DNA of 64,000 nt, taken from positions 1 through 64,000 of the forward strand of contig JAWKTV010000010.1 in NCBI GenBank assembly GCA_041398905.1. Reading direction: 5' to 3'. This DNA comes from JAWKTV01 sp041398905. GTDB taxonomy: Bacteria; Planctomycetota; Planctomycetia; Planctomycetales; Planctomycetaceae. The notes beneath the pieces are model-generated. The model was not told the origin of the DNA. It made no database searches and saw only the letters and a program-made list of their open reading frames with translations. Made by a program: the position numbers and the translations under genes. Each line of letters begins with the position of its first letter. Position 1 is the first letter of the stretch. Positions 8,702 through 18,517 of this stretch are shown in pieces.

Positions 8702-9640
8702 TCACACGCCCGCCTGCAGTTGCCGCAGCTCCTTCGGCAACGGAAAGGTGACATGCTCGTCGCGGGTGGTGATTTCATCGAGTGTCGCCCCGAATCGCTC
8801 CTTCAACCAGTCGACGCAGTCCTGCACCACGATTTCCGGTGCGCTGGCTCCAGCGGTAACGAGCACCGTGGACTCGGGGGTGAACCAGTCCTCGCGCAGG
8901 TCGGCCGCACCGTCGACCAGATAGGCCGTCTTCCCTTCGGCCTTCCCCATCTCCATCAACCGCCGGCTGTTGGAGCTGTTCTGGCTGCCAAGCACGATCA
9001 GTACGTCCGCCCTGGGAATCAGCGTGCGGACGGCGTGCTGGCGGTTGGTGGTGGCGTAGCAGATGTCCTCTTTCGGCGGCGACTCGATCTGAGGGAACCG
9101 CTGCCGCAGTCGATCGATCACCGCGCCCGCTTCCTCGACGCTCAGTGTCGTCTGCGTCAGATAGGCCAGCTTCGAGCCCGGCGGAAACGACAGACTGTCG
9201 ACGTCGGAGGCGGTCTCGACCAGGGTGATGCTTTCGGGGGCTTCTCCCATCGTGCCGATCACTTCGTCGTGCCCCTCGTGACCGATGAGGATGATGTTGT
9301 AACCCTCGCGGGCGAACTTGATCGCTTCGATATGGACCTTGGTGACGAGCGGGCAGGTCGCGTCGATCGTTTGCAGCTTGCGGACCCGGGCATGCGCGCG
9401 AATCTCCGGCGAGACGCCATGCGCGCTGTACAGCAAAATCGCCCCTTCAGGGACTTCTTCGAGAGTATCGACGAACGTGACCCCCTGCTGGGTGAATCGA
9501 TCGACGACGTACCGGTTATGCACGATCTCGTGATACACATAGATGTTGGTCCCGAAAATGCGGATGCACTCATCGAGACAGTCGATCGCCATGTTCACGC
9601 CCGCGCAGAAGCCACGCGGGTTTGCCAGCAGAATATCCAT
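8702..9640 (-). CDS. ispH: 4-hydroxy-3-methylbut-2-enyl diphosphate reductase
   Basis: A 312-residue enzyme of the non-mevalonate isoprenoid pathway that makes IPP and DMAPP from HMBPP. The three cysteines that hold the [4Fe-4S] cluster are in their conserved settings: GFCAGV near residue 12, DATCPLVTKVH in the middle and EDICYATTNRQ in the last third. HEIVHN and GHEGHDEV carry the substrate-binding histidines, and SQNSSNS is also conserved. The start at 9640 (MDILLANPRGFC) matches the family N-terminus; an upstream in-frame ATG would add 20 unrelated residues. Cytoplasmic. Confidence 0.95.
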   Translation of the reverse strand: MDILLANPRGFCAGVNMAIDCLDECIRIFGTNIYVYHEIVHNRYVVDRFTQQGVTFVDTLEEVPEGAILLYSAHGVSPEIRAHARVRKLQTIDATCPLVTKVHIEAIKFAREGYNIILIGHEGHDEVIGTMGEAPESITLVETASDVDSLSFPPGSKLAYLTQTTLSVEEAGAVIDRLRQRFPQIESPPKEDICYATTNRQHAVRTLIPRADVLIVLGSQNSSNSRRLMEMGKAEGKTAYLVDGAADLREDWFTPESTVLVTAGASAPEIVVQDCVDWLKERFGATLDEITTRDEHVTFPLPKELRQLQAGV

Positions 9641-9931
9641 CGTTCGCGACTTTGGGTTCGCAGGTTCCAATCCGCAGGTCACCGGCCCCGGATCGATCAA
9701 CGTCCTACTTGAACCGTCGGAGTGTTCCGGGGTTCACGCGAATTCTAACCGGTTGGGCGCGGCGATGGCTACGAGTCCCGGATGTCGCCGCTGGCGAAGC
9801 GAACGTCAATCAGCGTCGTGACACCACGTCCAGTGGTCGCAAAGCCTTTCCGCATCTGCACGCGCTACATCAAGTCCCCCTGAAGTTCCGCCAGCCCGTC
9901 GCTGTCCGAGGGAATGAACGTTTCAATCGAC

Positions 9932-11041
9932 TCACCCGGCTTGAGCGCGCAGCTCCTGTCCACGCATGTCCCATTCACTCGCCTGCGAGGTTTCAAAATT
10001 GAAGACAACCGGACCGGCGACCGGGCTGTCGACCGGTGCGATGAAGCTGTTAGCCACGAGGTCTCCCTTCGTGTTCATCTCCCGCTTGTACAGCAGCAGG
10101 CCATCGAACGGAGCGATCTCCTGCTCGGCCGACTTGTTCGTCAGCCGTACCCATAGCTTCAGCACCGGGGGCGAGTTCGGCTGACGCTGCCTGGTGCTGC
10201 CGGTGTAGTGAACGAACTCAATCGGCTCGCGGGTCACCCGCAGCGGCTCGATCAGAATGTTCCCAAACTGTCGCGACTCACCCAGCGCCAGCGTATGCCC
10301 CGCGGGCAACTCGGCGTCGCGCGAAAAGATGCGAACCACGCCGTCTTCATCCTGCGGGTCGCGCAGATCTTCCAACTGGTGACGATCGACCCGCTCGCGA
10401 CTCCGGTCGATCAGCAGATAGATGACCGCGAGCGTCATCGCACTGGCGTAGCTGATGAGCAGCAGCGTGGTGAGGTTGCTGCGAGGTTTCTCCGGCCCAC
10501 GGGTGATCGACTCCGCTCGAGACGAAGTTGATCCGCCACCAGCCGCATCCGCAACAAGTGGCGTCGCACCGCTGCTCTGCCCGGCAGGCTGCCGAGCCGC
10601 GAAGTCCGGCAACAACTCGGTTCGTTCAATTTCTTCGCGGACGGCTTCCATCGACTGCGTCGGCAATCTGGTGGTCTCGTCCGAAACGATGTCCGGATCA
10701 GGCCTCGCGGCCTCGTCACCGGGCAACGGGTTGGGTGGAGCGATCGACTGACGGGGAAACAGAGGCTCGGTCGCCTCGCTCACCTCGGGATCTTCAACCT
10801 GCCGACCACGGACGAGCACATCGGTTGTGCCATCAGAATGGTGCGGCACCAATAACGGCATCCCAAGGATGTGCGAATCCGGCAGCCCCGTGTCCTCGAA
10901 GCGACATGGCTGCGGAGGCGTCACCCTCTCCTGCTCCCCCTCGGACCGATCCCGCTCCGTCAATTCGAGGCTCGAGTCATGCACGCTCTTGGAGAACTCC
11001 TCATCGTACGTTGCTCCAGAATCGTCGGGCCGGTTGGACAT
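9932..11041 (-). CDS. Membrane-anchored protein of unknown function, probably frame-shifted near its C-terminus
   Basis: The open frame gives 369 residues: an acidic, Pro-rich cytoplasmic segment of about 190 residues, one membrane helix (TTLLLISYASAMTLAVIYLL), then a beta-rich extracytoplasmic domain with ALGESRQFGNILIEPLRV and PPVLKLWVRLTNKS. I do not recognise a named family; the second domain looks like a DUF4352-like exported fold. The frame stops at 9932 just after MRGQEL. In the neighbouring frame the sequence continues plausibly (LKPGESIETFIPSDSDGL, later RKGF and GRGVTTLIDVRF) to a stop at 9769, interrupted by a TAG at 9865-9867. So the gene probably once covered 9769-11041. Confidence 0.6.
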   Translation of the reverse strand: MSNRPDDSGATYDEEFSKSVHDSSLELTERDRSEGEQERVTPPQPCRFEDTGLPDSHILGMPLLVPHHSDGTTDVLVRGRQVEDPEVSEATEPLFPRQSIAPPNPLPGDEAARPDPDIVSDETTRLPTQSMEAVREEIERTELLPDFAARQPAGQSSGATPLVADAAGGGSTSSRAESITRGPEKPRSNLTTLLLISYASAMTLAVIYLLIDRSRERVDRHQLEDLRDPQDEDGVVRIFSRDAELPAGHTLALGESRQFGNILIEPLRVTREPIEFVHYTGSTRQRQPNSPPVLKLWVRLTNKSAEQEIAPFDGLLLYKREMNTKGDLVANSFIAPVDSPVAGPVVFNFETSQASEWDMRGQELRAQAG

Positions 11042-11188
11042 CGTGAATCACTCAGGCTCATCAAAAGGAATACGAATTCCGCACTACGCGCACCTGCACC
11101 ACCGGCGGCTCCCATGACCGGCGCCGGACGACAGCGTCGCGCAAGGTTTCGGCGACGCGCCGACCAACGAACGGACGGAGGTCGGTGG

Positions 11189-11918
11189 TCACGATTGGCG
11201 GAGTCGAACTTGCCCAGTGTGTCGACTGCCGATCAACGAAGCCCTCCGCCAGTCTAACCCGGTCCACGAGCCTTCGCGAGTAACGAACGTGCTCTGCCCC
11301 CACATCAGCCTGAGCAACGGAACATCAGGGGCGAACCGCGCAATCAACTCGGAATTGTTCGCCGCCGAGCGGTCCGACTCCGCAGAGATGTCGTTCAGCA
11401 CGACCGCGGCGACCGGAAGACTATTTCGCTCCGCCACCTGAAGAGTCAGTAACGTGTGATTGACGACCCCCAGCCGATTGGCTGCTACTATCACCAGCGG
11501 ATGGCCGAGTTCAGCGGCGAAGGCGACCAGCAGTTCCGTCTCCGTCACCGGGCACAACAGCCCCCCCGCCCCTTCGACGATGAGCAGCTCACATTGGTCT
11601 CGCCAGGCCCGCGCGGCGGCGAGCATCACCGACCAGTCAACCTGCCGCCCTTCCCGTTGCGCCGCTAGTGGCGGAGCCAAGGGCGCTAGAAGGTCTGCGG
11701 ACCGATCTGCTCTCGGGTGAACTCGCCTCCCAACGCGGCGTGCAGTTGTTCAATGTCGTCCCACCGCGGTTGCTCGGCGGACTCGTCGACCGCGCGCTGC
11801 AGACCGGCTTGTAGGCCCCCGCCCGCACCCCCGCCTCTCGGAGCGCGGCAATGATGTGACAGGCGACGACCGTCTTGCCGACGCCGGTGTCGGTGCCGGT
11901 GATAAACAGCCCATGCAT
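11189..11918 (-). pseudogene. bioD: Dethiobiotin synthetase, broken by two single-base deletions
   Basis: BioD closes the ureido ring of dethiobiotin using ATP and CO2 in biotin synthesis. Three frames must be joined. Frame one from 11918 has the P-loop GTDTGVGKT and ends its homology at GAYKPVCS. Frame two supplies AVDESAEQPRWDDIEQLHAALGG to IGPQTF and a TAG at about 11689. Frame three supplies APPLAA, the EGAGGLLCP motif, VVLND and SRHTGQVRLRQS to 11189. Each junction is mended by one extra base, near 11791-11797 and 11687-11690. After mending the protein is about 243 residues, the normal size, with no other stop. No other biotin gene is nearby. Confidence 0.85.
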
Positions 11919-11992
11919 GGTGAACAGACCGGGAACGCGGTGGAGCCACTGAAACAAACACGGACCCGCGAGCGCTCCGCGGAGACTCGAGC

Positions 11993-12024
11993 CTGACGGC
12001 GAGAAGCTCGCCCTCGGCCGTCAG
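11993..12024. repeat. Nested inverted repeats between bioD and the esterase gene
   Basis: CTGACGGC at 11993-12000 pairs exactly with GCCGTCAG at 12017-12024. Inside it GGCGAG at 11999-12004 pairs with CTCGCC at 12008-12013. The two stems overlap and are mutually exclusive. It lies in a gene-free stretch (11919-12155). It could be an attenuator or terminator of the minus-strand esterase gene, or a small dispersed repeat. There is no T-run. Confidence 0.35.
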
Positions 12025-12155
12025 CGAACCAGCGATGACATCACCGCCGCACGCTGACCGCCAAAGACACACTGACGACCGATCGCCGCCATCGAGACCG
12101 CTGCGCGTTTCCGGGTCAGGCCTCACATCGACCCCGTGCCTGCCCTTCCAGGGTA

Positions 12156-13723
12156 CTACGGCACCAGCTTGCCCGCCGTCACTCCCTGCCAGTCATCGCT
12201 GCGGAATGGGTAGGCGGGCAGATAATGACTGTTGTAGAGATTGCCCTGCGGGTTGTCGGCCCAGTTGTACCGCACCGCCACCGGCTCGGGAACCTCCTTG
12301 CAGGTCAGCTCGACACTCGTCGGGCTGGCGACTTTGGCGTCGGCCCAGTGCCACACCTTGTCGGCTCCAGCGACGGCGAAGCCGGTGAGCGGCTCGTTGT
12401 ACCACGAAATCAGCGGCGACCCGCCGTTCTCGAAGTGAACGACGCATTTGCCCCCTGGATGTCGAGCGACTTGTAGGTCGGCCCCTGCTTGATCACCTTG
12501 CCGGAGTAGCCGTAGTTGTCGACAAGCGCGAGTCGTGCCAGCCGCTTGGCGACATCCTCCTTGTTCTTCGGGTGAATGTCCTTCGCCGCACCGATATCGG
12601 TGATGCAGGCGACACCGACGTTGGGGATCGCGTCGACCGTCATCGACTGCGCTTCCCGCAGCTCCGCCCAGTCACTCTCACCGGGCTGATCGGCGATTGC
12701 TTTGAAGTTCGCCAATTGCACGATGTAGAACGGGAAGTCACCCTGTCCCCAAACCTTCCGCCAACTGGTGATCATCGCCGGCATCAGCGTGCGGTACTGG
12801 TAAGCTCGCCCGGCGTTCGATTCGCCCTGATACCAGATGGCGCCGCGAATCGCGTAAGGGACCAGCGGCGCGACCATCGCGTTGTACAGGTTCGTCGGAC
12901 GATGGCGATCGTTGCGGGGATTCTCCGGCGCGGCGGGCTTGTTCGGAGCCCGTTGCCCCTTCTCCTTCGCCGCGGCCGCTTGCGCTTCCCACTTCGCCAG
13001 CGCCTCCTTGTGCTTCGCCTCTTCCGCCGCCGGGTCGAACTTCGCGACACGTTCGTCCCAACTCGTGAGGATCGGCTCCAGGTCGGCGTGCGACTTCATC
13101 CCTTCCGCGGTCGTCCAGGCTTCCGCGCGGGTTCCGCCCCATGATGTCTGGATCATCCCGACCGGGATGCCCAGCGTTTCCTGCAACTGTCGACCGTAGA
13201 AATACCCGACCGCGCTGAAGCCGGGCACGGTCTCCGGGGTGCTCAGAGTCCACTCGGCATTGACGTCCTCCTGCGGATCAGCCGACGAAACCAGCGGCAC
13301 GCGGAACAGCCGCAATTGTGGGTTCGATGCCGCCGCAGCCAGCTCCAGATCGGGATCGATCGCCGAATTCACCGACCACTGCATGTTCGACTGGCCGCTG
13401 CAGACCCACACCTCGCCAACCAGCACATCGTCGAACTTCACTTCGTTGCCGCCTTTGACCGTCAGCGTGCCCGGCTCACCGACAGCGAGCGCCGGCAGCT
13501 TGACCATCCACTTCCCGTCGGCCCCCGCCTTCGTCTCGACGGAGTGTTCGCGGAACGTGACCGTCACCCCCTCGCCGGCATCGGCCCAACCCCAGACAGG
13601 CACCTCCTGCCCCCGCTGCAGCACCATGTGACTGCCAAAGACGTGCGGCAGGCGAACCTCGGCGGCACACGGGATCGAAATGGTCAGCAGGCAACAGGTC
13701 AAAAACGTCGACAGAGGCTTCAT
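12156..13723 (-). pseudogene. Sialate O-acetylesterase-like exported esterase, single frameshift near the C-terminus
   Basis: Family of SGNH-type esterases that remove 9-O-acetyl groups from sialic acids or acetyl groups from other sugars. The start at 13723 gives a signal peptide ending at PCAA. The nucleophile Ser is in GEVWVCSGQSNMQW, a GGTRAEAW block follows, and GAIWYQGESNAG is the second family motif. The frame runs intact to about 12455, where CLDIQGANAS departs from the family. Adding one base in the five-C run at 12451-12455 restores a frame with CVVHFENGGSPLISWYNEPL, continuing through VWHWADAKV and GNLYNSHYLPAYPF to a stop at 12156. Corrected length is about 522 residues. A run of charged Ala/Lys (AKWEAQAAAAKEKGQRA) in the middle is typical for planctomycete copies. 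Confidence 0.85.
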
Positions 13724-13918
13724 CAGATGGAGTCGCTCCGGTAGCAGTCGGGAGTGAATCGCGGCTTCATTCACCAGTGTCAATGAGGCCACGGCCGCCG
13801 ACACATCGGCCAGCACCGATCAATCTATCGGCTCAGCCCGTGAGTGACCAGTGCGGCCACATCTGCCACATCTGCCGTACGCTGGCAACAACGACCGATG
13901 ACGCCCACTCCACCCGCG

Positions 13919-14761
13919 TCACTCTTCTCCCGCCCGTTCGCGCACGTGCTCACCCACGTACACCGCGAGATTGTCGAACACCGCCCGGCATTGCCTGTAG
14001 CTCCCGTCGGGATTCCGCGGAGCACTCTCGCGGGTATGCCCATCGTGAAACGTATTGAACATCAGGTGTCGAATCTCCGTCTTCTCTCCACCCACCTCGC
14101 GGAAGCGAATCTCCGTTCGCTCCTCCACCAGCGTGCCATTGACGTACAGCCGCGTGAAGCCGTTCGCTTCTTCAGGGTCATTGAGTTTCACGTGCAGGGA
14201 GACGGCATAGAATCGCCCCGGCAACAGCGGGAAGTCCTTCACTTTAACCCCGCGATCACCTGCCGTCTGCCTCTGGTCCTGATGGAACAGCGACGTCTGC
14301 AGCGTCCCGTCACCACGAAAGCGAACACGCGCACACCAAGCGTCGGGGTCGTTGCTCGCCTCGCCCGCGACGCGGTTGTCAGGTCCGATGCCATGCAGCC
14401 GTCCGCCGTTGACGAACTGAAAGCCCGGCTGGAACTGTACGTCGTAGCACAGGGTGCATTCCGTCGCGCTCTGCAGCAGTGGTTGCGTGACGATGATCCG
14501 CTTGCTGCCGTCTTGCTGACCAAGATACGTCGCCTCCAGGCCCCGAGTTCCGGCGACTCCCTTGCGGGGGACGACCTGCAACGTGTCCTCCGCGACCAGT
14601 AACCCGTAGAAGCCGGAAGCCTGGCTCCGCTCGAAGTCCTCGCGCAGGAGCACATCGTCCGCCATTAGCGATTGAGCCGCGCAGAAGACAATCGCAATCG
14701 TCTTCGCCAGCAACGGACACGAGGTCACCAGCGGCGTCAGCAAACCAACGATCGCCCGCAT
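13919..14761 (-). CDS. Exported polysaccharide-lyase-like protein (concanavalin-like fold suspected)
   Basis: A 280-residue protein. The start at 14761 (MRAIVGLL) is preferred to one at 14836 because it places a hydrophobic signal segment near the N-terminus, ending about SLMADD. The blocks CYDVQFQPGFQFVNGGRLHG, DAWCARVRFRGDG and GRFYAVSLHVKLND resemble polysaccharide lyase families 14 and 20, whose members bind glycans in a beta-jelly-roll cleft and carry a similar FVxGGKLPG segment. Here the segment reads FVNGGRLHG. Catalytic residues cannot be assigned with confidence. It lies between an esterase and a DUF1501 gene, consistent with polysaccharide use. Confidence 0.55.
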   Translation of the reverse strand: MRAIVGLLTPLVTSCPLLAKTIAIVFCAAQSLMADDVLLREDFERSQASGFYGLLVAEDTLQVVPRKGVAGTRGLEATYLGQQDGSKRIIVTQPLLQSATECTLCYDVQFQPGFQFVNGGRLHGIGPDNRVAGEASNDPDAWCARVRFRGDGTLQTSLFHQDQRQTAGDRGVKVKDFPLLPGRFYAVSLHVKLNDPEEANGFTRLYVNGTLVEERTEIRFREVGGEKTEIRHLMFNTFHDGHTRESAPRNPDGSYRQCRAVFDNLAVYVGEHVRERAGEE

Positions 14762-14929
14762 CGCCCATTCCTTCCGTCGAAGACACCACCGCCAGACTTC
14801 ACGCGGGAGCCCCGGCAGCGCGTATCGCTGTGACATTGCGCTGCAATCATACTGTCGATTGTCGGCGGCGGTCGAGAGACGATTTCATCGATTCGGCGCG
14901 CCGCCGCAGTCCCGTCAAGGCGGTGACAT

Positions 14930-16216
14930 CTACGCGAACAACTCCGCGACCGGTTCGCCACCCTCCACGATCTTCATCGGCCGACCCAGCGGGCTGACAT
15001 TCTCGTGCTGAGGATTGATCTGCAGCGAATGACAGAGCGAAGCGAGCAGGTCCGGCACGCTGACGGGCCGGTCGGCGACCGCCGAACCGTCGTCCGTCGT
15101 CGAGCCGATCACCTGTCCGCCACGAATGCCTCCGCCCGCCAGAGCGGCATTGAAGGCGCGTGGGAAGTGGTCGCGACCACCTCGGGCATTGATCTTCGGA
15201 GTCCGCCCAAACTCACCAGTCCAGATGACCGTCGTCGTGTCGAGGAGCCCGCGATCCTTCAGGTCGGCCAGCAGCGTGGCAAAAGCAGGGTCCACTTCGT
15301 TCGCCAGGTTGCCAATGCGGGCGAAGTTGTCGTCGTGAGTATCCCAGCCGTTCATTCGAACTTCCACGAAGCTGACACCCGCCTCGACCAGCCGACGCGC
15401 GAGCAGGCAGCCCTTGCCAAAGTTGTTGTCGCCATATCGATCACGGAGCGATTGCGGTTCGTCGGAGATATCGAACGCCTTCGTCCGTTCGCTCTGCACG
15501 ATGCCGGCCGCCTTCTCATACAGCCGCCGCTGGTTCTCGACGACGCTTTTCCCGCCCCGCCCGGCGAAGTCGGATTCCAGTCGATCGAACAGGTCGAGCC
15601 GCTGATTGAGTCGTCGATCACCGACCGGCGACGCGACGTTCTGCGGAAGTTGGCCCGGGTTCTGGACGACGAATGGCTCGTAGTCGACCCCCAGGAAGCC
15701 CGCTCCCTGCGTTGGGCCGACAGACACGACGCTGGGGAGATCAAAGTCTTCGGGTCGAAGTTCCTTCGCCACGTTCGCCGCGAAGCTGGGGTGCTTCACG
15801 CTCCCCGAAGGAATATAGCCGGTGTGCAGTTGATAGGTCGCCCGCTGATGATTGCCTTCCTTGTTGGTCAGCGAGCGGATGAGGGCGATGTCACCCATTT
15901 GCGCCGCGGTCCGCTCCCAGCCATTCGCGATCTGAATGCCCGCGACACTGGTGTCGATCGCCCGGGTCTCGCCCCCGTTGGCGTGCCCGGGCTTGGGGTC
16001 GAACGTCTCAAGCTGGCTGGGACCGCCGTTCATCCACAACAGGATGATCGCCCTCCCCTCCTTCCGCAGGTTCGCCGCCTGCAGGCTGACGAGGTCGGGG
16101 AAGGAGAGCGTGCCTGCCGCAAGTGCCGAGACGGAGAACCCGCGGAGGAACGATCGCCGGGAAACACCGCCGCGACGGACAGTCAGGCGGTCATGACGAG
16201 TGATGTACGTGGACAT
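14930..16216 (-). CDS. DUF1501 family Tat-exported protein
   Basis: A 428-residue protein. The start at 16216 (MSTYITRHDRL) leaves a twin-arginine signal, SRRSFLRGFSVSALAAG. The family blocks follow: ILLWMNGGPSQLETFDPKPG, SLTNKEGNHQRATY, GFLGVDYEPFVV, GCLLARRLVEAGVSFVEV, TTVIWTGEFGRTPKIN and RDHFPRAFNAALAGGG. DUF1501 has an alkaline-phosphatase/sulfatase-like fold but lacks a proven activity. It lies 67 bases after a DUF1549/DUF1553 gene on the same strand; this pair recurs at 35363-38591, so the two products probably act together in the periplasm. Confidence 0.92.
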   Translation of the reverse strand: MSTYITRHDRLTVRRGGVSRRSFLRGFSVSALAAGTLSFPDLVSLQAANLRKEGRAIILLWMNGGPSQLETFDPKPGHANGGETRAIDTSVAGIQIANGWERTAAQMGDIALIRSLTNKEGNHQRATYQLHTGYIPSGSVKHPSFAANVAKELRPEDFDLPSVVSVGPTQGAGFLGVDYEPFVVQNPGQLPQNVASPVGDRRLNQRLDLFDRLESDFAGRGGKSVVENQRRLYEKAAGIVQSERTKAFDISDEPQSLRDRYGDNNFGKGCLLARRLVEAGVSFVEVRMNGWDTHDDNFARIGNLANEVDPAFATLLADLKDRGLLDTTTVIWTGEFGRTPKINARGGRDHFPRAFNAALAGGGIRGGQVIGSTTDDGSAVADRPVSVPDLLASLCHSLQINPQHENVSPLGRPMKIVEGGEPVAELFA

Positions 16217-16283
16217 GGGAAGCGCCTCGTGATTGTTTGGTTCGGCTCTGCGGACATCGAATGACAAACGACAGACAGCTCAA

Positions 16284-18126
16284 CTACCGCCGCGTCAAAA
16301 ACTCGCTCGAATTCAGCAGACACCAGGTGATGTCCTCATAAGCGACGGCTCGGCTGTCGTGGCTAGCGATGTGCTCGCGGCATGTCGTCAACTCCTGTTC
16401 GGTCGGCTCGCGGCTAAGGATTCGCAGATAGATTTCGCCCAAAGCATCACCGTCGTCCGGGTAACGTCGCAAAGTCTCGGTCAGCATCCCGCGACCATCG
16501 CCGTCAATCACCCCTTCGAGGAACTGTGAGTTCATCATGAAGAGAGCCTGCGGCACGCTGCCGAGGATCTCGTCCTGTGGAGTCGACGGGTCGTAGTTGA
16601 ACAAATTGAAGTACAGGAACCGGCCCGGGTCGGCACCGGCGTAGGCCCGTTGGAACGGCTGCACTCCGCTGAGCGCCGCACGTCCCATACTCCCGCTGAA
16701 GCCCGCGCTCGACTGCTCCATTCCCAGTGCGCGGCGTCGAGTTGTAGATCTTATCGGAGTTCAGCCGCACTGGAACGGCGGCGGCAAATGCGGGCGAGAT
16801 CTCACCTGCCTGGCGGCCGCCAAGCTGACGCTGATACGCATCGGTGCGGGCGATCGTCTCGAACAGCCAGCGGATGTCGTAGTCCGCGGCGACGAACCCG
16901 CCCGCGAGCGCGGCCAGCACCGATTCGTAGTCGCAGGAGCGTTCCGGGCCAATGTCGTCGACCGGGTTGTAGAACCCCTCGCCCAGCAATTCCGTCCAGA
17001 CGCGATTGACGAAGGCGCGGGCGAACCACGGGTTCTTCGGATCGGTGATCGACTTCGCGAGGGCACGACGCCGTTCGAGGTCATCGGCCCCCCGGGCCAG
17101 GCCGCTGCCATCGACGAAGAACTTAGGCTCGATCAGCGTGCCGCGGGCGGTCGGGTTGTTGAGGTCCGGCATGTAGTATTCAGGCGAACCGCGACCGGGC
17201 AGGTTCTGCAGCGCCTCGACGGAGGCCATGTACTCTTCCTGCGAAAGCCCGCCGTCCTTGTCGGCGTCAAAGTTCTCAAGCACGCGGTCGAACCGCTGTG
17301 CGAGCGGACCGCGCTGGCCGGTCTCGGACTTCACGAGCTTGCCGTCACGATTGCGGTCCATGAAGCGGAACCCGCGTTCGGGATCGACATCCTGCAGCAT
17401 CATCCGAGCCGCCGGGAAGCTGGTGGACGCGACCGTGAACACCGGCGGACGTTCCTGCAGCTCCTGCCGCACAGTCACCCGTGGAAAGTAGGCGGCGAGT
17501 TCGTGGAATTGCTCCCGCTTCCAGGCATCGTAAGGATGATCGTGGCAGTTCGCGCACTGGAGCTGGATGCCCAGAAAGATGCGGGAGACTTCCCCTGCCA
17601 GTTCCTCCGGCTTGCCCGTGTGGGCGAAGATGAGTGCGCCGGCCGGAGCTTCGGTCAGCTCCCCCGTCGCCGTCAGCAGGTCAGTCGTCAAGTCATCCCA
17701 GTGGCGATTGGCGGCAAGCTGTTCCACCAGCCAGCCTTCAAAGTCGCGCTGGATGGCCCGGGCGCGCGTTTCGGTGGCGCGCGAGAAGATCACCTCCCGC
17801 AGATACCCCGCCCAGGTCCGGGAGTAGTCGTCGGACTCGAGCAGACTGGCGATCCGTTTCGCCCGCTTCTCCGGGTCCGGGTCAAGACCGAACTGCGTGA
17901 CATCGTTGGCGGTCGGAATCGTCCCGGCCAGATCGAGCATCGCACGGCGAAGAAAGTCTTCGTCGCGGGTCAGCCCCGCCGGCTCGACTCCATACTGCTT
18001 GAATTCCACCGCCAGCAGTCGATCGACCTCAGCTGCCATCGCGGCGGGCGAACGGGCAGGCTCATCGGCCCAACCAACTGTGACAGACGCGAAAGCACAA
18101 GTGGCAGCGAGCAGGATTCGAGTCAT
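16284..18126 (-). pseudogene. DUF1549/DUF1553 heme-site protein with EF-hands, one frameshift
   Basis: Start at 18126 (MTRILLAATC) with a signal peptide ending near GWADEP. DUF1549 covers residues about 30-220 and contains the heme-type motif CANCH at 191-195 followed by DHPYDAW. Two calcium-binding EF-hand loops sit at residues 257-268 (DRNRDGKLVKSE) and 287-298 (DADKDGGLSQEE), an insertion between DUF1549 and DUF1553. DUF1553 follows (WFARAFVNRVWTELLGEGF). At about 16737 the frame slips: skipping one base joins DKIYNS to RRALGMEQSSAGFSG, and DUF1553 then continues through LFMMNSQFLEG to the stop at 16284. Apart from this the gene is intact, about 613 residues. Confidence 0.85.
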
Positions 18127-18517
18127 GGAGAGTATTCCCGGTCGGGAGGACGGATGCCAACTGCTGGCCTCCGAGGTGACGATCCACCGTATCAGACAGT
18201 ACATGACGTAGCTTGTCTTCCTAATAGAAACCCCGACCGGCGGCGGACTGTTTCGGGGAAACTTGTCAAAAGCCGGCGGTCGTCCGCCGCCGCAGTGATG
18301 GAAAATCTTGCAACCTGGCGAGTTTCGGCCGGGAAACATCTTTACCAGCCGCCGCCGAGCGTGCTAAGACCCATCCACGGCGAGTCATGCACCACTTCCT
18401 CGCGTGGACGCCGCCCCTCCTGACGGTCCGTTCGACCAGCTTCGCGACCCCATCCACCTTTCAGTTCGTTCATGTCACCCGCCGACCCGCGTCGGCGGAT
18501 CACGGAGGCTTGTCCTG
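18127..18517. other. Divergent intergenic region with hairpin
   Basis: About 390 bases between the minus-strand DUF1549 gene and a plus-strand lipoprotein gene; it should carry promoters in both directions. A perfect six-base inverted repeat with a four-base loop, CGGCGG/CCGCCG, lies at 18274-18289. A locally AT-richer patch at 18195-18240 (TAGCTTGTCTTCCTAATAGAAA) is a possible promoter zone. No RNA gene or coding frame seen. Confidence 0.4.

Noticed and set aside
15005..16264. Long plus-strand open frame (419 residues)
   Set aside because: It is exactly antisense to the DUF1501 gene; rich in Arg, Asp and Val from reading high-GC codons backwards, with no domain pattern.
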